From Medicago truncatula (taxonomy: Eukaryota > Streptophyta > Magnoliopsida > Fabales > Fabaceae): a stretch of DNA of 64,000 nucleotides. The stretch is taken from assembly GCF_003473485.1 (NCBI RefSeq), contig NC_053049.1, positions 28,541,292 through 28,605,291 on the forward strand, in the 5' to 3' direction. The position numbers were made by a program, and so were the translations under genes. The notes beneath the pieces were generated by a model. It was not told the DNA's origin. It searched no databases and was given only the letters and a program-made list of their open reading frames with translations. Shown here one piece after another: positions 63,364 to 64,000 of the stretch (positions within the stretch are counted from its first letter, which is position 1; the number at the start of each line of letters is the position of its first letter).

Positions 63364-64000
63364 GTAAGTTCATTTCTATACCTCCTCAAAGGCATATTAA
63401 ATATGAATTGTTGAATGTATGCTAGAACTGAAACTAGGAAGATACTCAGGACATGAGATCTCAATGCATGGAAGCAAAAACAGTCTTTTGTTTATTTAAA
63501 TCATCTAAACAAAAAATATTACTTAATGTAAGCTTTATTGATTACTTTTAATGCTAATAGTTTCCATTGATACCATATGTTCCTAAAACAACAAAATTTG
63601 GTATTGAATTTTCATTGAAATTTTCCATTTCTCAAATATGGCTATTGATAAAAATTCAACTCCTATATTGACTAGATGTATATATGAGATAAATAGAGAT
63701 TATAAAGTCTAAACAATTTTTTCCTTTGAAGCTGATTTTCTGTATCACTTTATCAGGCAATCTACCTCTTCATCTAAGTTTGTGATTCTACTTGCATATA
63801 CCACTTTGTTTCATCAAATAGGGGCGGAGCCAACTTGTATCCAGGGGATGCAGCTGAACCCCCTCAACCCTTTAATTTACTCCTATTATTTTGGGTTTCT
63901 TCCATGTTGAACCCCCTTAAATATAAGGCTTGCACCAACTCTCTCTTTGTAACGGTAAAGTTGCACACGTTGGAGCATGCTGTCCAATAACATGGTGTAG
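63364..64000 (+). other. Intron 5 of the reductase gene, with repeat-like end
   Basis: Starts with the GTAAGT donor after exon 5. 63823-63950 carries GGGGCGGAGCCAACTTGTAT and CTGAACCCCCTCAACCC, a motif set I associate with ends of plant transposons. No final exon is seen before the window ends. Confidence 0.55.

Overview
This window looks like a nuclear chromosome segment of a flowering plant, most likely a papilionoid legume such as Medicago. The evidence is an AT-rich background, multi-exon genes with plant-type GT-AG introns, plant gene families (PGG-type ankyrin proteins, CCR-like reductases, QQT1-type GPN GTPases), and a dense mix of LINE, Copia, hAT, Mutator-like, Tourist-like, Stowaway and SINE remnants. 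The species call is inference. No tRNA, rRNA, CRISPR array or prokaryote-style operon was seen.

Layout. 1-4.9 kb holds no secure gene but has two small Mutator-like elements with perfect 9-bp target duplications. 4.9-6.2 kb (-) carries an intact, intronless GCN5-type histone acetyltransferase, probably a retrogene. 7.5-8.9 kb is an LTR element reduced to two LTRs around about 136 bp. 9-14.7 kb is repeat-rich. 15.1-19.7 kb (+) is a complete ten-exon GPN-loop GTPase gene (QQT1/GPN2 type, 299 aa). One of its introns has AT-AC ends with U12-type signals, and a second has U12-type GT-AG signals. 19.7-27 kb is intergenic and full of small DNA transposons, a SINE with a 15-bp target duplication and a 32-base poly-C tract. 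27.1-29.6 kb (-) is a four-exon, 203-aa SIN3-like gene with only PAH1 and PAH2, followed by a tandem array of about eight 135-168 bp units (29.9-31.2 kb). 33.6-38.7 kb holds two oppositely oriented, internally deleted LINEs. 40.2-41.2 kb holds a Copia-type gag ORF with a possible leader intron, and 43.1-44.0 kb (-) the 3' end of a Copia element. 48.4-49.9 kb (+) is a two-exon ankyrin/PGG membrane protein gene with a broken PGG fragment downstream. 50.6-52.0 kb is a GC-richer, LTR-like block. 53.5-57.4 kb (-) is a complete six-exon PP2A catalytic subunit gene (306 aa). 58.5-59.8 kb has two hAT-type elements. 60.9 kb to the window end is a CCR-like/phenylacetaldehyde-reductase-like gene whose last exon lies outside.

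The genes do not form a pathway. Two of them, the GCN5-like acetyltransferase and the SIN3-like PAH protein, belong to opposing chromatin-acetylation machineries, but they lie about 21 kb apart with another gene between them, and no functional link is implied. The points most worth checking are the two U12-type introns, the intact GCN5 retrogene, the PAH-only SIN3 relative, the near-empty LTR element and the duplicated PP2A 3' flank. Exon junctions were worked out by reading frame and splice motifs, and the total coding lengths close in frame for every complete gene.
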